In this document: piece after piece, positions 52,613 through 64,000 of the stretch
Numbering within the stretch: the first letter of the stretch is position 1
Layout of the letters: each line of letters starts with the position of its first letter
NCBI RefSeq assembly: GCF_037152535.1
Contig: NZ_JBBCMA010000001.1
Coordinates: 1,922,001-1,986,000, forward strand
DNA: 64,000 bases
Direction of reading: 5' to 3'
Origin: Leclercia sp. AS011
GTDB taxonomy: Bacteria > Pseudomonadota > Gammaproteobacteria > Enterobacterales > Enterobacteriaceae
Notes under the pieces: model-generated
The model's input: the letters and a program-made list of their open reading frames with translations, nothing else
Told to the model about the DNA's origin: nothing
Databases searched by the model: none
Translations under genes and position numbers: made by a program

Positions 52613-53626
52613 ATGAAGGTACTGGTTACCGGCGCCACCAGCGGCTTAGGCCGCAATGCGGTGGAGTTTTTGCGCAATAAAGGCATCAGCGTTCGGGCCA
52701 CCGGTCGCAATGAAGCGATGGGTAAATTGCTGCAAAAAATGGGCGCAGAGTTTGTCCATGCCGATCTGACGGAACTGGTCTCTTCCCAGGCAAAAGTGAT
52801 GCTGGCCGGGATCGATACGCTGTGGCACTGCTCCAGCTTTACCTCTCCCTGGGGCACCCAGGAAGCCTTCGACCTGGCGAACGTCCGCGCCACCCGCCGT
52901 CTGGGCGAGTGGGCCGTGGCCTGGGGGGTGCGCAACTTTGTGCATCTCTCCTCCCCGTCGCTCTATTTCGACTATCACCACCACCGGGACATCCAGGAAG
53001 ACTTCCGTCCGGCGCGCTACGCCTGCGAATTTGCCCGCAGCAAGGCTGCCAGCGAACAGGTAATCGATCTGCTGGCCCAGTCTAACCCGCATACCCGCTT
53101 TACCATCCTGCGCCCGCAGAGTCTGTTTGGCCCGCACGACAAAGTGTTTATTCCGCGCCTGGCGCAGATGATGCACCACTACGGCAGCGTGCTGCTGCCG
53201 CGCGGCGGGGATGCGCTGGTGGACATGACCTATTTCGACAACGCCATTCACGCCATGTGGCTGGCGAGCCAGAGCGAATGCGACAGCCTGCCGTCCGGGC
53301 GGGCGTACAACATCACCAACGGCGAACCGCGCTCCCTGCGTAGCATTGTGCAGAAGCTGATTGACGAGCTGAACATCCAGTGCCGGATCCGCTCGGTGCC
53401 CTACCCGATGCTGGATATCATCGCCCGCAGCATGGAGCGGCTGGGGAACAAGTCGGCAAAAGAGCCCGCCCTGACCCACTACGGGGTGTCGAAACTGAAC
53501 TTTGATTTTACCCTCGATACGCAACGCGCCGAGAGTGAGCTGGGCTATAAACCGCTGGTGACGCTGGATGAAGGCATTGAGCGCACCGCTGCCTGGCTGC
53601 GGGATCACGGTAAGTTACACCGCTGA
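52613..53626 (+). CDS. ybjS: NAD(P)-dependent epimerase / 3-beta-hydroxysteroid dehydrogenase-like protein YbjS
   Basis: A 337-residue extended SDR protein matching E. coli YbjS. The N-terminal [20 protein letters not shown] holds the NAD-binding TGATSGLG; the catalytic pair appears as [13 protein letters not shown] and an [11 protein letters not shown] context. The substrate is unknown. It lies 91 bases behind the ybjT remnant, with a hairpin-free gap. Confidence 0.94.
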   Translation: MKVLVTGATSGLGRNAVEFLRNKGISVRATGRNEAMGKLLQKMGAEFVHADLTELVSSQAKVMLAGIDTLWHCSSFTSPWGTQEAFDLANVRATRRLGEWAVAWGVRNFVHLSSPSLYFDYHHHRDIQEDFRPARYACEFARSKAASEQVIDLLAQSNPHTRFTILRPQSLFGPHDKVFIPRLAQMMHHYGSVLLPRGGDALVDMTYFDNAIHAMWLASQSECDSLPSGRAYNITNGEPRSLRSIVQKLIDELNIQCRIRSVPYPMLDIIARSMERLGNKSAKEPALTHYGVSKLNFDFTLDTQRAESELGYKPLVTLDEGIERTAAWLRDHGKLHR

Positions 53627-54067
53627 TTATCCCCTGCGGCCGGATTTAAGCTGCTGGTACTTCTGCCACACCTTACGGGCGTACAGCATCCGCTGGGGGT
53701 AGTTCTCTTTTTTTAATCCGGCGTTATAGGCTCCCACCGCCTCCCAGCGGTAGCCGTAGACCCGGATCATCCCCGACAAAATCGCGGCCCCGACCCGGAT
53801 CGAGGTGCAGGGCTCGGTTATCAGGCGAGACTCGTCGATCCCGGCGCGCCTCAGCGCGGCGAAGTGAATGCTGTTAATTTGCATCAGCCCGACATCCCGG
53901 GTGCCGTCATGATTCCAGCCCACCGCAGAGGGGTTCATCCCCGACTCGACGTTGGCAATGGCATACAGCAGAAAGGGATCGACGTGATAGCGCTGCCCGG
54001 CGCTGTCCCAGCAGTTAGCCAGCGCGCCGTGGCTGAGCAGCACCAGCAGAACAAGTAAGCGTTTCAT
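53627..54067 (-). CDS. Lytic transglycosylase (SLT domain, IagB/VirB1-like)
   Basis: Peptidoglycan-cleaving enzyme of about 146 residues. I favour ATG 54067 because GGTGGG lies 7 bases upstream; ATG 54073 would add MK. A short signal peptide (LLVLLVLLSHGALA, cleaved before NCWD) leads into CWDSAGQRYHVDPFLLYAIANVESGMNPSAV (cited in parts: YAIANVESG has the catalytic Glu), GLMQINSIHF and the Cys pair typical of the IagB/PilT type. It lies just behind the chitinase terminator on the same strand and next to the type II secretion locus, so a role in opening the wall for secretion is plausible but unproven. Confidence 0.85.
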   Translation of the reverse strand: MKRLLVLLVLLSHGALANCWDSAGQRYHVDPFLLYAIANVESGMNPSAVGWNHDGTRDVGLMQINSIHFAALRRAGIDESRLITEPCTSIRVGAAILSGMIRVYGYRWEAVGAYNAGLKKENYPQRMLYARKVWQKYQQLKSGRRG

Positions 54068-54084
54068 TTTCATACCCACCAGAC

Positions 54085-54112
54085 GCAAAAAGACGGGGGC
54101 CATGCCCCCGTC
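54085..54112 (-). terminator. Terminator after the chitinase gene
   Basis: GACGGGGGC (54092-54100) pairs perfectly with GCCCCCGTC (54104-54112) across CAT; in the minus direction it is followed by TTTTTGCG. It lies between the chitinase stop and the transglycosylase start. Confidence 0.88.
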
Positions 54113-54129
54113 ATCTCAGGTGCGGAAGA

Positions 54130-56763
<2,634 letters not shown>

Positions 56764-56822
56764 TCATTCCTTTTGCTGTACGTGAACTTAAATAACCATG
56801 CGATCCATTCGGCATGGTAAAA

Positions 56823-56836
56823 GGGTTATTTAACCC
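56823..56836. promoter_or_regulatory. Palindrome GGGTTATTTAACCC upstream of the chitinase gene
   Basis: A perfect 6-2-6 palindrome 63 bases before the chitinase start, in the 157-base gap to gspO. It could be a repressor or activator site; no protein can be named from the sequence. Confidence 0.3.
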
Positions 56837-56917
56837 GGTGTCACGATATCGCTCGCCGTCCATTTTTTCGCGTTTTCGCTTTCACGAAAAAAACTCAGGA
56901 AAAACTTGACCGGCGAA

Positions 56918-57688
56918 TTAAAAGGTGAAAAACGCGTGCTGCAAAATAAATATCGTCAGCCCGGCTAATGCCAGAAACGGACCGAAAGGAATAAGGGTAT
57001 CATCTTCCTGATGACGAAAGCAGAGCACCCAGCCGAGGATCCCCCCCAGCGCCGCCAGCAGCAGGATCGAGGGTAAGGCCTGCCAGCCGCACCAGGCACC
57101 CAGCGCCGCCAGCAGCTTAAAGTCGCCGTAGCCCAGCCCCTCCCGCCCGGTAGTCAGCCGGTGTCCCTGGTAGACCAGCCACAGCGCCAGATAGCCCGCC
57201 ACCGCGCCATACAGCGCATCGCTGAGCGGCAGCAGGTGAACATGCAGATTCAACAGCAGCCCGGCCCACAGCAGCGGCTGGGTCAGACAGTCCGGCAGCA
57301 GCCGCTCCCGCAGGTCGATCATCGCCAGCGGCAGCAGGCCGCACCACAGCAGCCACAGGGCCAGCAGCACCGGCAAACCGGGTATCAGACAGGCGCTGAG
57401 GGCAAAAAACAGCCCGCTCAGCAGCTCGGCCATCAGCACCCGCAGGGGGATCCGGACGCGGCAGCAGCGGCAGCGTCCGCCCAGCATCAGCCAGCTCACC
57501 AGCGGGATATTTTCCCACCAGCGCAGCCGGTGCTGACACGCCGGGCAGTGCGAGGGAGGATAGAGCAGATTCCCGGCCCCCGCCTCTTCCCGCATCCATC
57601 CCGGGAGACGTTCCACCACCACCCCGAGAAAGCTGCCGAGGATCGCCCCCAGCACGCCGCTGGCGGCGCAGATCCCCGGGCTCATCAT
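56918..57688 (-). CDS. gspO: Type II secretion prepilin peptidase / methylase GspO
   Basis: Cleaves and N-methylates the GspG-K pseudopilins. The 256-residue product is the PulO/GspO length. An N-terminal span, then the cytoplasmic zinc motif HCPACQHRLRWWENIPLVSW with GRCRCCRVRIP (two CxxC pairs), and the aspartate protease residues in MIDLRERLLPDCLTQPLL and GLGYGDFKLLAALG. Last gene of the gsp operon, overlapping gspM by four bases. Confidence 0.95.
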   Translation of the reverse strand: MMSPGICAASGVLGAILGSFLGVVVERLPGWMREEAGAGNLLYPPSHCPACQHRLRWWENIPLVSWLMLGGRCRCCRVRIPLRVLMAELLSGLFFALSACLIPGLPVLLALWLLWCGLLPLAMIDLRERLLPDCLTQPLLWAGLLLNLHVHLLPLSDALYGAVAGYLALWLVYQGHRLTTGREGLGYGDFKLLAALGAWCGWQALPSILLLAALGGILGWVLCFRHQEDDTLIPFGPFLALAGLTIFILQHAFFTF

Positions 57689-58170
57689 GCGCTTTTTTTC
57701 CAGCTCAGCTGGAGATCCGCTTTCACATCGCTGAGGTGATCCACCGGCGTCAGGGTCATCTTCTCCAGCCGCACCCCGGTGGCGAGATTCATCTCCCGCA
57801 GCCAGTTTTTCAGCACATAGACGTTGACCCGGTTAATGGCGAAGGTCAGGGATTGTCCGTCCTGACGCACGTCGCTGAGCGTCAGGTTGATCTCATGGGC
57901 GCTGTTTTCCACCGCGCTGCGCGGATTGTTGGTTTTCAACTGCTGAACCTGTAGATGATTTTTGGCAATTTCGTCGCGCATCCAGCGCAACGTCTCCTGT
58001 TGGCGGTTGAGCGTCGACTGGCTGCGGCCAATCATGGTGTCCAGCGGCACCATGCCGCCGTAGTAGACCGCGGCACAGCAGAGCGCCGCCGCGCCCACCT
58101 TGATCAGGTTGCGCTCGCGAAGGCTGTACTGCTGATAGCGGGTTTTTAACTGCGCTATTTTTGTTTTCAT
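57685..58170 (-). CDS. gspM: Type II secretion protein GspM
   Basis: A 161-residue bitopic inner-membrane protein that partners GspL. The N-terminal cytoplasmic stretch YSLRERNLIKVGAAALCCAA leads into the single span; the rest is periplasmic with a ferredoxin-like fold. YSLRERN/L is typical of GspM. Overlaps gspL and gspO by four bases each. Confidence 0.88.
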   Translation of the reverse strand: MKTKIAQLKTRYQQYSLRERNLIKVGAAALCCAAVYYGGMVPLDTMIGRSQSTLNRQQETLRWMRDEIAKNHLQVQQLKTNNPRSAVENSAHEINLTLSDVRQDGQSLTFAINRVNVYVLKNWLREMNLATGVRLEKMTLTPVDHLSDVKADLQLSWKKSA

Positions 58171-59309
58171 TTATATTTCCCCGTCACAAGCGCGGTATAA
58201 GGTGCCGCCGTGGAAACAGGCTCCAGGGCAAAGGCAAACTTCTCGCTCGCCTGCTGCACAAAGTCCTGTAGCTGCTGCGGGTTTTGCGCTTGCACGCTGA
58301 GCGTCAGGTTATTTTGCGCGCTGTCGTATTCGATACCCTCTATTTCCATCCCCGGCACGCGGCGTTTAATTTGCTCCAGCGCATCCAGCTGCTGAAATAT
58401 CCCTTTCTTCTGCTTTTTAATATTCTGACCAAAATGGTATTTGATGTTGCTCTGCTGGCGCAGGCTGGGGAAATGGTGCTGATAGAGCTGCACGATTGCC
58501 TGCTGAAGCTGGTTCTCCTCCTGAACCAACATCCAGGCGGTGGCGGCCCGCGGTCCGATCAGCAGCCCGACGCAGAGCAGCGCCATCACAGCGGTCGCCA
58601 TGCGGCGCTTTTTCGCCGCGCCGCTTGCGGCCTCCCGCAGGTCGAACTCGCCGTGCAGGAGGTTCACCCGGCAGTGTTTCCAGCGCGGCTGGATCAGCAC
58701 CAGCGGATGCTGCCACGGCAGGGTTTCGCTGCATGTCACCCCGGCCGGAGCCTCCCCGTAGCAGAGGATCTCCCCGGGGCTTTTCCCCAGCAGCAGCGGC
58801 AGCATGGCCGGCTCCACCGTACAGGCGCTGGCCTGTCCAACGCGCAGCCAGACCTGCGCCTCCAGCGGCACCAGGGTGTTGCTGTTGGCCTCGCCCGGCA
58901 GCAGCCAGCTATCCGGCAGCACCTGCACCACCTTTAGCCCGGCGTCGTGGCAGCGCGCCAGCCACTGATGCATGCGCGGAGCGTCAATCGCCACCGCATC
59001 CACCTCGCGCCCGGCTTTGCCCAGCACCGTCCAGTGGAGGGTGTCCACATCGCCGATCAGCGTCTCCTCCGCCATCCAGGAGAAGGGGATGTTGTGTGCC
59101 AACTGCCTCTTTTTCGCCAGCGTGAAGTGGCGGAAGATCATCTCGCTCGCCGGTAACAGCAGACAGACCCGCGACGCCAGAGGATGAGTCGCCAGCTCGC
59201 GGAGGGCCTGATGTCCATTCAACGCCATCACCTGCTGACTGCCCGATTCGCACCACCATACTTTTGCGTCCTCGTCACTGTCGGGACGCACAAAAATTAC
59301 CTGTTTCAT
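58167..59309 (-). CDS. gspL: Type II secretion protein GspL
   Basis: A 380-residue protein linking the GspE ATPase to the membrane platform. The cytoplasmic actin-like part (about 1-240) ends in KKRRMATAVMALLCVGLLIG, the single span, followed by a periplasmic domain with the ferredoxin-like tail ALEQIKRRVPGMEIEGIEYD. Length and order fit the E. coli gsp operon. Confidence 0.9.
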   Translation of the reverse strand: MKQVIFVRPDSDEDAKVWWCESGSQQVMALNGHQALRELATHPLASRVCLLLPASEMIFRHFTLAKKRQLAHNIPFSWMAEETLIGDVDTLHWTVLGKAGREVDAVAIDAPRMHQWLARCHDAGLKVVQVLPDSWLLPGEANSNTLVPLEAQVWLRVGQASACTVEPAMLPLLLGKSPGEILCYGEAPAGVTCSETLPWQHPLVLIQPRWKHCRVNLLHGEFDLREAASGAAKKRRMATAVMALLCVGLLIGPRAATAWMLVQEENQLQQAIVQLYQHHFPSLRQQSNIKYHFGQNIKKQKKGIFQQLDALEQIKRRVPGMEIEGIEYDSAQNNLTLSVQAQNPQQLQDFVQQASEKFAFALEPVSTAAPYTALVTGKYK

Positions 59310-59324
59310 AGACTCAGACTTGTG

Positions 59325-60341
59325 TTATTCAATCATTCGGTAACGGCGCTGCCAGGTTCTGACCTCGCCCGCCTCGCGCTCTGCCCGCAGCTGGCTGACC
59401 ACGCGCAGGGTTAACTCATCGGTGTTGCCGGTGTAGTTAACGCGGAAAAAGCGGCTGTTGACGTCGAGCAGATCGGCGGCCTGTTTCAGCTCGTCCTGCA
59501 GCTGCGGAGCGTCACGCGCCAGCAGCTCGCTGAACGCCTTAACGCTCTCCCAGCCCGCCTCCGGACGGGCTTCGATCACCCGCTTCGCCTCCTCTTCGGT
59601 CAGCTTGCCGGGGAACAGCGCCGCCAGCAGGCTCGCCTGCTGCGGCGTCAGGGTGTTGACGTCCACCCGGCTGGCGGTGGTCGGCAGGGCGCAGAACAGC
59701 GCGCTCACCTTCGGCCACGCCGCCGCCGGAAAGGCGGGCAGCAGCTTGATTTCGCTCAGGCTGAGCATCATCCGGTTCGCCGGCAGGCGCGCGGGCTGGA
59801 GCCCGGTCCAGGCGTCATCCTCCTGCCCGGCGTTGGCGGTGGTGGTGTCCTCATCGAGGTAATCCACCAGCTGGCGGTAAATCTCTTCTGCGGTGAGGGC
59901 GCCGACCCCGCTGTCGCTGAGCAGTTGCTCGACGATCTGCTCCTGGCGCGGCTTTTCGTTCACCGCTGGCGCGGGCGTCTTGTCCTTGCCGCTGGGGGCA
60001 GGCACCGCCAGCAGATTATTAACGTTAAAGCAGTCCTGGGCGTCCTCCACCTGGCTGACCACCGTGTAGTCCTCGCCCTGGGTTTCCAGCGGCTCATGCC
60101 ACTCGCCTTGCAGGGTGAGGACGCTGTTCTCGCCGCTGAGGGCGGTGAGGAGACGCTGTTTGATCGCCTCCTCCTGGCGCTGCATCGCCCAGCGCAGCTG
60201 CTGCTGGCTGACCTGGTAGTGGGTTTTCTGCACGTTGCGGCAGAACTGCTGGCTGATTCGGGCCGCCAGGGCTGACATCATCACCAGCAGGATCAGCACC
60301 ACCAGCAGGGCAACCCCCTGCTGTTTACGCACCCGGCTCAT
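59325..60341 (-). CDS. gspK: Type II secretion minor pseudopilin GspK
   Basis: Large tip pseudopilin of the secretion pseudopilus. I start at ATG 60341 (MSRVRKQQGVALLVVLILLV), which overlaps the gspJ stop by four bases and gives 338 residues; the longer frame to 60617 lies inside gspJ and is rejected. The prepilin cleavage site is QQG-VALLVVL, lacking the Glu at +5, as usual for GspK. The large alpha domain has DVNTLTPQQASLLAALFPGK, a helix-hairpin-helix-like segment. Confidence 0.93.
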   Translation of the reverse strand: MSRVRKQQGVALLVVLILLVMMSALAARISQQFCRNVQKTHYQVSQQQLRWAMQRQEEAIKQRLLTALSGENSVLTLQGEWHEPLETQGEDYTVVSQVEDAQDCFNVNNLLAVPAPSGKDKTPAPAVNEKPRQEQIVEQLLSDSGVGALTAEEIYRQLVDYLDEDTTTANAGQEDDAWTGLQPARLPANRMMLSLSEIKLLPAFPAAAWPKVSALFCALPTTASRVDVNTLTPQQASLLAALFPGKLTEEEAKRVIEARPEAGWESVKAFSELLARDAPQLQDELKQAADLLDVNSRFFRVNYTGNTDELTLRVVSQLRAEREAGEVRTWQRRYRMIE

Positions 60342-60952
60342 GGCTGCGCCTCCGGGGCGGGCGGTGTCGGCTCCGCCGGTTTTGCCGCGTCCACCGGCAG
60401 CTCGCCCGGAGTGGTAAAGACCCAGCGCCAGCGGTCGCCGCTCGCCATGGTGAGCGTCAGCTCCACGCCGTCCGGCTGGGCATCGCTGTCTTGCCACGCG
60501 TTTTGCCAGCCCCCCTGCCAGAAGCGCCACTGCACGGCTTTCACCTCGTTGACGATGGGCACCTCGTCCGGTTTGCTGTTGGCCGGGGCGTCGAAGGTCG
60601 GCCAGACGTCGCGCCACAGGCGGCCATCCTCCAGCCGCCAGCGCACGTGCTCCAGCTGGGTCTGGCCGCTGACGCCGTTGAGGGTGGTTATCTCCAGGGC
60701 GTTATTTTCCAGGCGAAACGCCCCGGTGCCGTTACGAGGCGCGCGCCCCTGCAGTTGAAAAAAATCCCGCTCCAGCAGGTTCCAGGCACGCTGAAGCTGG
60801 TTGAGCTTCGCCGCGCTGACATCGGTGGCGGCGCTGGTGCGCATCGCCCCATCGAGAATTTGCCAGGCCAGGGTGCCGATCACCGCGAAGATGGTCAGCG
60901 CAATCATGATCTCCAGCAGGGTGAACCCCTGCTGACGCCGCGTCTGTTTCAC
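60338..60952 (-). CDS. gspJ: Type II secretion minor pseudopilin GspJ
   Basis: 204 residues with the type IV prepilin leader RRQQG-FTLLEIMIALTIFA at the N-terminus (Glu at +5). The beta-rich C-terminal region includes LLERDFFQLQGRAPRNGTGA, a GspJ block. Overlaps gspI and gspK by four bases each. Confidence 0.94.
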   Translation of the reverse strand: MKQTRRQQGFTLLEIMIALTIFAVIGTLAWQILDGAMRTSAATDVSAAKLNQLQRAWNLLERDFFQLQGRAPRNGTGAFRLENNALEITTLNGVSGQTQLEHVRWRLEDGRLWRDVWPTFDAPANSKPDEVPIVNEVKAVQWRFWQGGWQNAWQDSDAQPDGVELTLTMASGDRWRWVFTTPGELPVDAAKPAEPTPPAPEAQP

Positions 60953-61323
60953 TTGTTCTCTCCTGGCGGGACGATCTCCAGCGTCATCACCGGCTGGCCG
61001 TCGTCGCCTTCGGCCCAGACGCGGATCTCGTCCACCAGACCGTGCTGAGCGGTTTTCACCCGCTGCTTGCGCCAGATCCAGCGGCGTCCGCCCTGGGTTT
61101 CAGTGCCCTCCTCCTCGCTATCGGGGAAGTCGCTCTGCATCAGCTGCGCTTCCGCGAGCTGGTTTTCCGCCACCCAACTGGCCTGTAAGGTATCCGCCAG
61201 CCCGTAGGTGAAGCGGACGTTGAGCGACACCGAGTTCATCAGCGCCAGCGCGGCGGTGGAGAAGATTGCCAGGGCGACCATCACCTCCAGCAGCGTCATG
61301 CCCTGCTGCGGTCTGTTAGCCAT
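60949..61323 (-). CDS. gspI: Type II secretion minor pseudopilin GspI
   Basis: 124 residues with the leader PQQG-MTLLEVMVALAIFSTA and the AWVAENQLAE-type segment seen as ASWVAENQLAEAQL. Overlaps gspH by eight bases. Confidence 0.94.
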   Translation of the reverse strand: MANRPQQGMTLLEVMVALAIFSTAALALMNSVSLNVRFTYGLADTLQASWVAENQLAEAQLMQSDFPDSEEEGTETQGGRRWIWRKQRVKTAQHGLVDEIRVWAEGDDGQPVMTLEIVPPGENK

Positions 61324-61801
61324 CGTTCTCTACCGTTACCGGGGCCGCGCCCCGGGAGACCACGCGGAAGCGGTGTTGTTTGTCGTCACTTTGCAGCGCC
61401 AGGGTGAAGCGGCTGATTTCGCCATCCGGCAAAAAGAGGATCTGCGGATCGGCATCCGGGGTCGCCGCCAGCCGCTGGGGTGAGAGGGAAACGTGCATCG
61501 CCTCCGGGAAATCGCCGCGGGTGGTAATTCGCCCGGCGGCTAAAGGCACCCAGCCCCGTTGACCGTTTTTATCTTCGAAGGTGACCAGCTGATAACGATC
61601 GGGCGTAATGGTCAGGCCGATAATATTGCCGTCCATCACCGCGCGATCGGATCCATATTCCACAAGGGCTTTTAACTGCTGACCAAATATATCCGCGCCG
61701 CTGCGCGATGGAATAGTCGAGACCACCATCATTGCGCAGCTGGCAAATATCACCAGCGCGAGAATAATTTCCAGCAGGGTAAAGCCGCGTTGCTTAGTCA
61801 T
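61316..61801 (-). CDS. gspH: Type II secretion minor pseudopilin GspH
   Basis: 161 residues with the leader KQRG-FTLLEIILALVIFAS and the GspH beta domain (LVTFEDKNGQRGWVPL). Its first base is shared with the last base of the gspG stop. Confidence 0.94.
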   Translation of the reverse strand: MTKQRGFTLLEIILALVIFASCAMMVVSTIPSRSGADIFGQQLKALVEYGSDRAVMDGNIIGLTITPDRYQLVTFEDKNGQRGWVPLAAGRITTRGDFPEAMHVSLSPQRLAATPDADPQILFLPDGEISRFTLALQSDDKQHRFRVVSRGAAPVTVENDG

Positions 61802-62244
61802 TATTTTTTCGCAAGCGACCAGTTAGTAATATCGTCGGCGGTATTGGCTTCGCCGTCCGGCCCGGCAGAGAAGACATCAATCGCCCCGTGTTCCCCCGGG
61901 CTGACCAGCAGATAGTCGTTGCCCCACGGATCCTGCGGCAGGCGGCGGATATAGCCGTCGGCGCGGTAGCCGTTCGGGATTGGCGCGATTTCCGGTTTGC
62001 TGACCAGCGCCTGCAGGCCCTGTTCGCTGGTCGGGTAGCGGTGGTTATCGAGCTTATACATATCCAGCGAGCCTTCGAGGGCGACAATATCGCTGGTGGC
62101 TTTCTGGCTATCGGCTTTCTCTTTATTGCCCATTAAATTCGGCACCACCATGCTGGCCAGTACCCCGAGAATAACAATCACCACCATTAATTCGAGCAAA
62201 GTGAAGCCCGCCTGACGGGTCAGGTTTTTACGTTTCATCGCCAT
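61801..62244 (-). CDS. gspG: Type II secretion major pseudopilin GspG
   Basis: Main subunit of the pseudopilus, 147 residues. Leader RQAG-FTLLELMVVIVILGVLA, the helix-bend VPNLMGNKEKADSQKATSDI, and the calcium-binding C-terminal loop AGPDGEANTADDITNWSL. Lies two bases from the gspF stop. Confidence 0.97.
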   Translation of the reverse strand: MAMKRKNLTRQAGFTLLELMVVIVILGVLASMVVPNLMGNKEKADSQKATSDIVALEGSLDMYKLDNHRYPTSEQGLQALVSKPEIAPIPNGYRADGYIRRLPQDPWGNDYLLVSPGEHGAIDVFSAGPDGEANTADDITNWSLAKK

Positions 62245-62246
62245 GA

Positions 62247-63455
62247 TTAACCTACCATGTTATTAAGTTGCAGAAGCGGCTGTAATATTGACAGCACGAT
62301 AAACAGCACAATGGTTGCCATCGACACCACCAGCGCCGGTTCAAAGACCGACAGCGTCAGGGTGATGCGATGCTGTAATGCTGATTCCTGGTTTTCCGCC
62401 GCGCGGTCCATTAAATTGCCTAATTCCCCGCTCTCTTCACCGGAGGCGATCATATACAGCATGGTGGGGGGGAATAATTTCGCCTGATCCAGCGCGTTAT
62501 AGAGAGAAGCCCCCTGACGCACGGTGTCGGCCGCCTGCTCCAGCACCTGCCGGGCATACAGATTGTCGATCCCGTCCATCGCGATATACATCCCCTCCAG
62601 CAGCGGCACGCTGCTGGCCTGCAAAATACTCAGGGTGCGGATATAGCGGGCGCTGTTGATGGCGCAGACCAGCTTTTTGATCGGCGCGTTGTTCACCAGC
62701 CAGCTGTGCCACCGAAAGCGGTTTTGGCTTTTTCGCAGCCAGGTCTTAAAGCCGATAAAGGCCCCGGCAAAGCCAGCGGCGAGATAAATCCCCCAGGCCT
62801 GCAGGAAATCGCTCACCGCAATCAGGGTGCGGGTGGTGATCGGCAGTTGCTGCTTCATGTGGGTGAACTGCTCGATCACCTGCGGCACCACCGCCACCAG
62901 CAAAATGCTGATGACCGCAATGGCCACCACCGTCAGGGTGATCGGGTAGACCATCGCCTGAGTGAGCTTGCTTTTCATCTTCTGGCGCTGCTCGTTGTAC
63001 TCCGCCAGCTTCTCCAGCACCTCGCCGAGGTGGCCGGTTTTTTCCCCGGCCATCACCAGGGTGCAGTAGAGTTTGTCGAAGGTGCGGGGGAACTGGCTGA
63101 AGGCGTCGAACAGGGTATGCCCCTCCACCACCTTCTCGCGGATCTCCCCCACCATCGCCGCCAGCTTTTTATCTTCCGTCTGTTTCGCGATGGCCTTCAG
63201 GGCGCTCTCCAGCGGCAATGCGGCGTTGACCAGGGTCGAGAGCTGGCGGGTAAACATCGACAGTACCGGCGTTGTGAGCTTCGCCCCGGCGGCCGCTTTA
63301 CCGCCCGCCGTCTTCTCCCGGGTTTCGCTGATGCTGACCGGCATCAGCTGTTGATCCCGCAGCATCTGGCGCACCTGTTTTTGCCCTTCGGCCTGCAGCG
63401 ATCCGCGCCGGGTTTTGCCCGCCGCGTCGGTGGCGGTCCATGCGTAGAAGGCCAT
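62247..63455 (-). CDS. gspF: Type II secretion inner-membrane platform protein GspF
   Basis: 402 residues, three predicted membrane spans and two cytoplasmic four-helix domains of the T2SSF type. The repeated motif is LPLESALKAIAKQTEDKKLA in the first half and VPLLEGMYIAMDGIDN in the second; the C-terminal span ends IVLFIVLSILQPLLQLNNMVG (cited in part). Its first base overlaps the gspE stop. Confidence 0.96.
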   Translation of the reverse strand: MAFYAWTATDAAGKTRRGSLQAEGQKQVRQMLRDQQLMPVSISETREKTAGGKAAAGAKLTTPVLSMFTRQLSTLVNAALPLESALKAIAKQTEDKKLAAMVGEIREKVVEGHTLFDAFSQFPRTFDKLYCTLVMAGEKTGHLGEVLEKLAEYNEQRQKMKSKLTQAMVYPITLTVVAIAVISILLVAVVPQVIEQFTHMKQQLPITTRTLIAVSDFLQAWGIYLAAGFAGAFIGFKTWLRKSQNRFRWHSWLVNNAPIKKLVCAINSARYIRTLSILQASSVPLLEGMYIAMDGIDNLYARQVLEQAADTVRQGASLYNALDQAKLFPPTMLYMIASGEESGELGNLMDRAAENQESALQHRITLTLSVFEPALVVSMATIVLFIVLSILQPLLQLNNMVG

Positions 63456-64000
63456 CAGGCATCCCCTCCCCGCTCGGCGGTCACCCGCATCACCTCTTCC
63501 AGGGAGGTGACACCGCTGATGACCTTCAGCAGGCCGTTCTCGCGCAGGCTGTAGGCCTGTTTAAAGAGCTGGGTTTCGATGGACATCTCATCTTTGTCTT
63601 CGTGAATGGCCCGGCGCATGGCGCTGTCCACCACCATGAACTCATGAATGCCCGCCCGCCCCTGATAGCCGCTCTGGCGGCAGTGTTCGCAGCCCACCGC
63701 GCGCCAGATCGCCTGCGGCGGGGTTGGCATAAAGCTGAACAACACCTGTTCATTGTCGTCCAGCGGACTGGTGGTCCGGCAGTGGCTACACAGCCGACGC
63801 ACCAGACGCTGGGCAATGACACCGAGCAACGATGATCCGATTAAAAAGGACTCCAGCCCCATATCCCGCAGACGGGTAATGGCCCCGGCGGCGCTGTTGG
63901 TGTGCAGGGTGGACATCACCAGGTGCCCGGTCAGGGACGCCTGGACCGCGATTTGTGCGGTTTCGCCGTCGCGGATCTCGCCGATCATCACCACGTCCGG
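63455..64000 (-). CDS. gspE: Type II secretion ATPase GspE (3' part; 5' end lies outside the window)
   Basis: The C-terminal 181 residues of the secretion ATPase, entering the window as [19 protein letters not shown], the Walker B / Asp-box region. [19 protein letters not shown] is the His box and the tetracysteine zinc domain is CSHC with CEHC about 30 residues later. The Walker A half and gspC-D are expected to the right of base 64000. The gene reads into gspF with a one-base overlap. Confidence 0.96.
   Translation of the reverse strand, partial: PDVVMIGEIRDGETAQIAVQASLTGHLVMSTLHTNSAAGAITRLRDMGLESFLIGSSLLGVIAQRLVRRLCSHCRTTSPLDDNEQVLFSFMPTPPQAIWRAVGCEHCRQSGYQGRAGIHEFMVVDSAMRRAIHEDKDEMSIETQLFKQAYSLRENGLLKVISGVTSLEEVMRVTAERGGDA

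Noticed and set aside
60342..60617. Upstream extension of gspK by 92 codons
   Set aside because: Lies entirely inside gspJ in another frame; the ATG at 60341 has the right prepilin leader and overlaps the gspJ stop in the ATGA pattern used throughout the operon.

Overview
The window is a chromosomal segment from a member of the Enterobacteriaceae. The protein sequences are close to those of Escherichia coli K-12, and from rpsA to ybjS the gene order is essentially K-12 order read backwards. The moderately high G+C, a hydrophilic CigR-like gene beside pfl, a DoxX gene between hcr and poxB, and a type II secretion locus beside ybjS suggest the Enterobacter / Leclercia / Lelliottia / Klebsiella part of the family. 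I cannot name the genus from sequence alone.

Layout. 1-5.4 kb: translation and amino-acid genes on the minus strand (rpsA partial, cmk, aroA, serC, ycaP). 5.5-11.8 kb: ycaO, then the anaerobic formate module focA-pflB-pflA on the plus strand. 11.8-13.6 kb: a CigR-like secreted or anchored protein and the MFS transporter ycaD. 13.9-17.8 kb: the dmsABC DMSO reductase operon. 18-25.4 kb: serS, rarA, lolA, ftsK. 25.5-31.9 kb: lrp, divergent trxB, then cydD-cydC-aat. 32.1-36.8 kb: infA, an unrecognised 137-codon gene, a roughly 600-base stretch dense in inverted repeats, then clpA, clpS and cspD. 36.9-42.8 kb: macB-macA, ybjX, ybjD. 43.1-50 kb: aqpZ, lysO, hcp-hcr, a DoxX gene, poxB. 50-53.6 kb: ltaE, ybjT (interrupted by an in-frame amber codon) and ybjS. 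53.6-64 kb: a lytic transglycosylase, a large modular chitinase and a type II secretion operon read gspE to gspO on the minus strand, running off the window inside gspE.

How the genes work together. pflB/pflA/focA, dmsABC, hcp/hcr and cydDC are an anaerobic and micro-oxic respiration and fermentation set, and FNR-like sites can be read before focA and hcp and more weakly before dmsA and aqpZ. clpS/clpA/aat form the N-degron pathway: Aat adds Leu/Phe to N-termini, ClpS delivers the protein and ClpA unfolds it for ClpP. ftsK/lolA/rarA/lrp are housekeeping, and ftsK carries a LexA-type box. The chitinase has a Sec signal and two chitin-binding domains and sits directly behind gspO, so it is the obvious candidate cargo of the secretion system.

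Most of the window is ordinary core genome. The parts that deserve a second look are the infA-clpA interval (unknown ORF, array of stem-loops, no tRNA-Ser where K-12 has serW), the nonsense codon in ybjT, and the chitinase / transglycosylase / type II secretion cluster. I saw no insertion sequence, integrase, prophage gene, tRNA, rRNA or CRISPR array.
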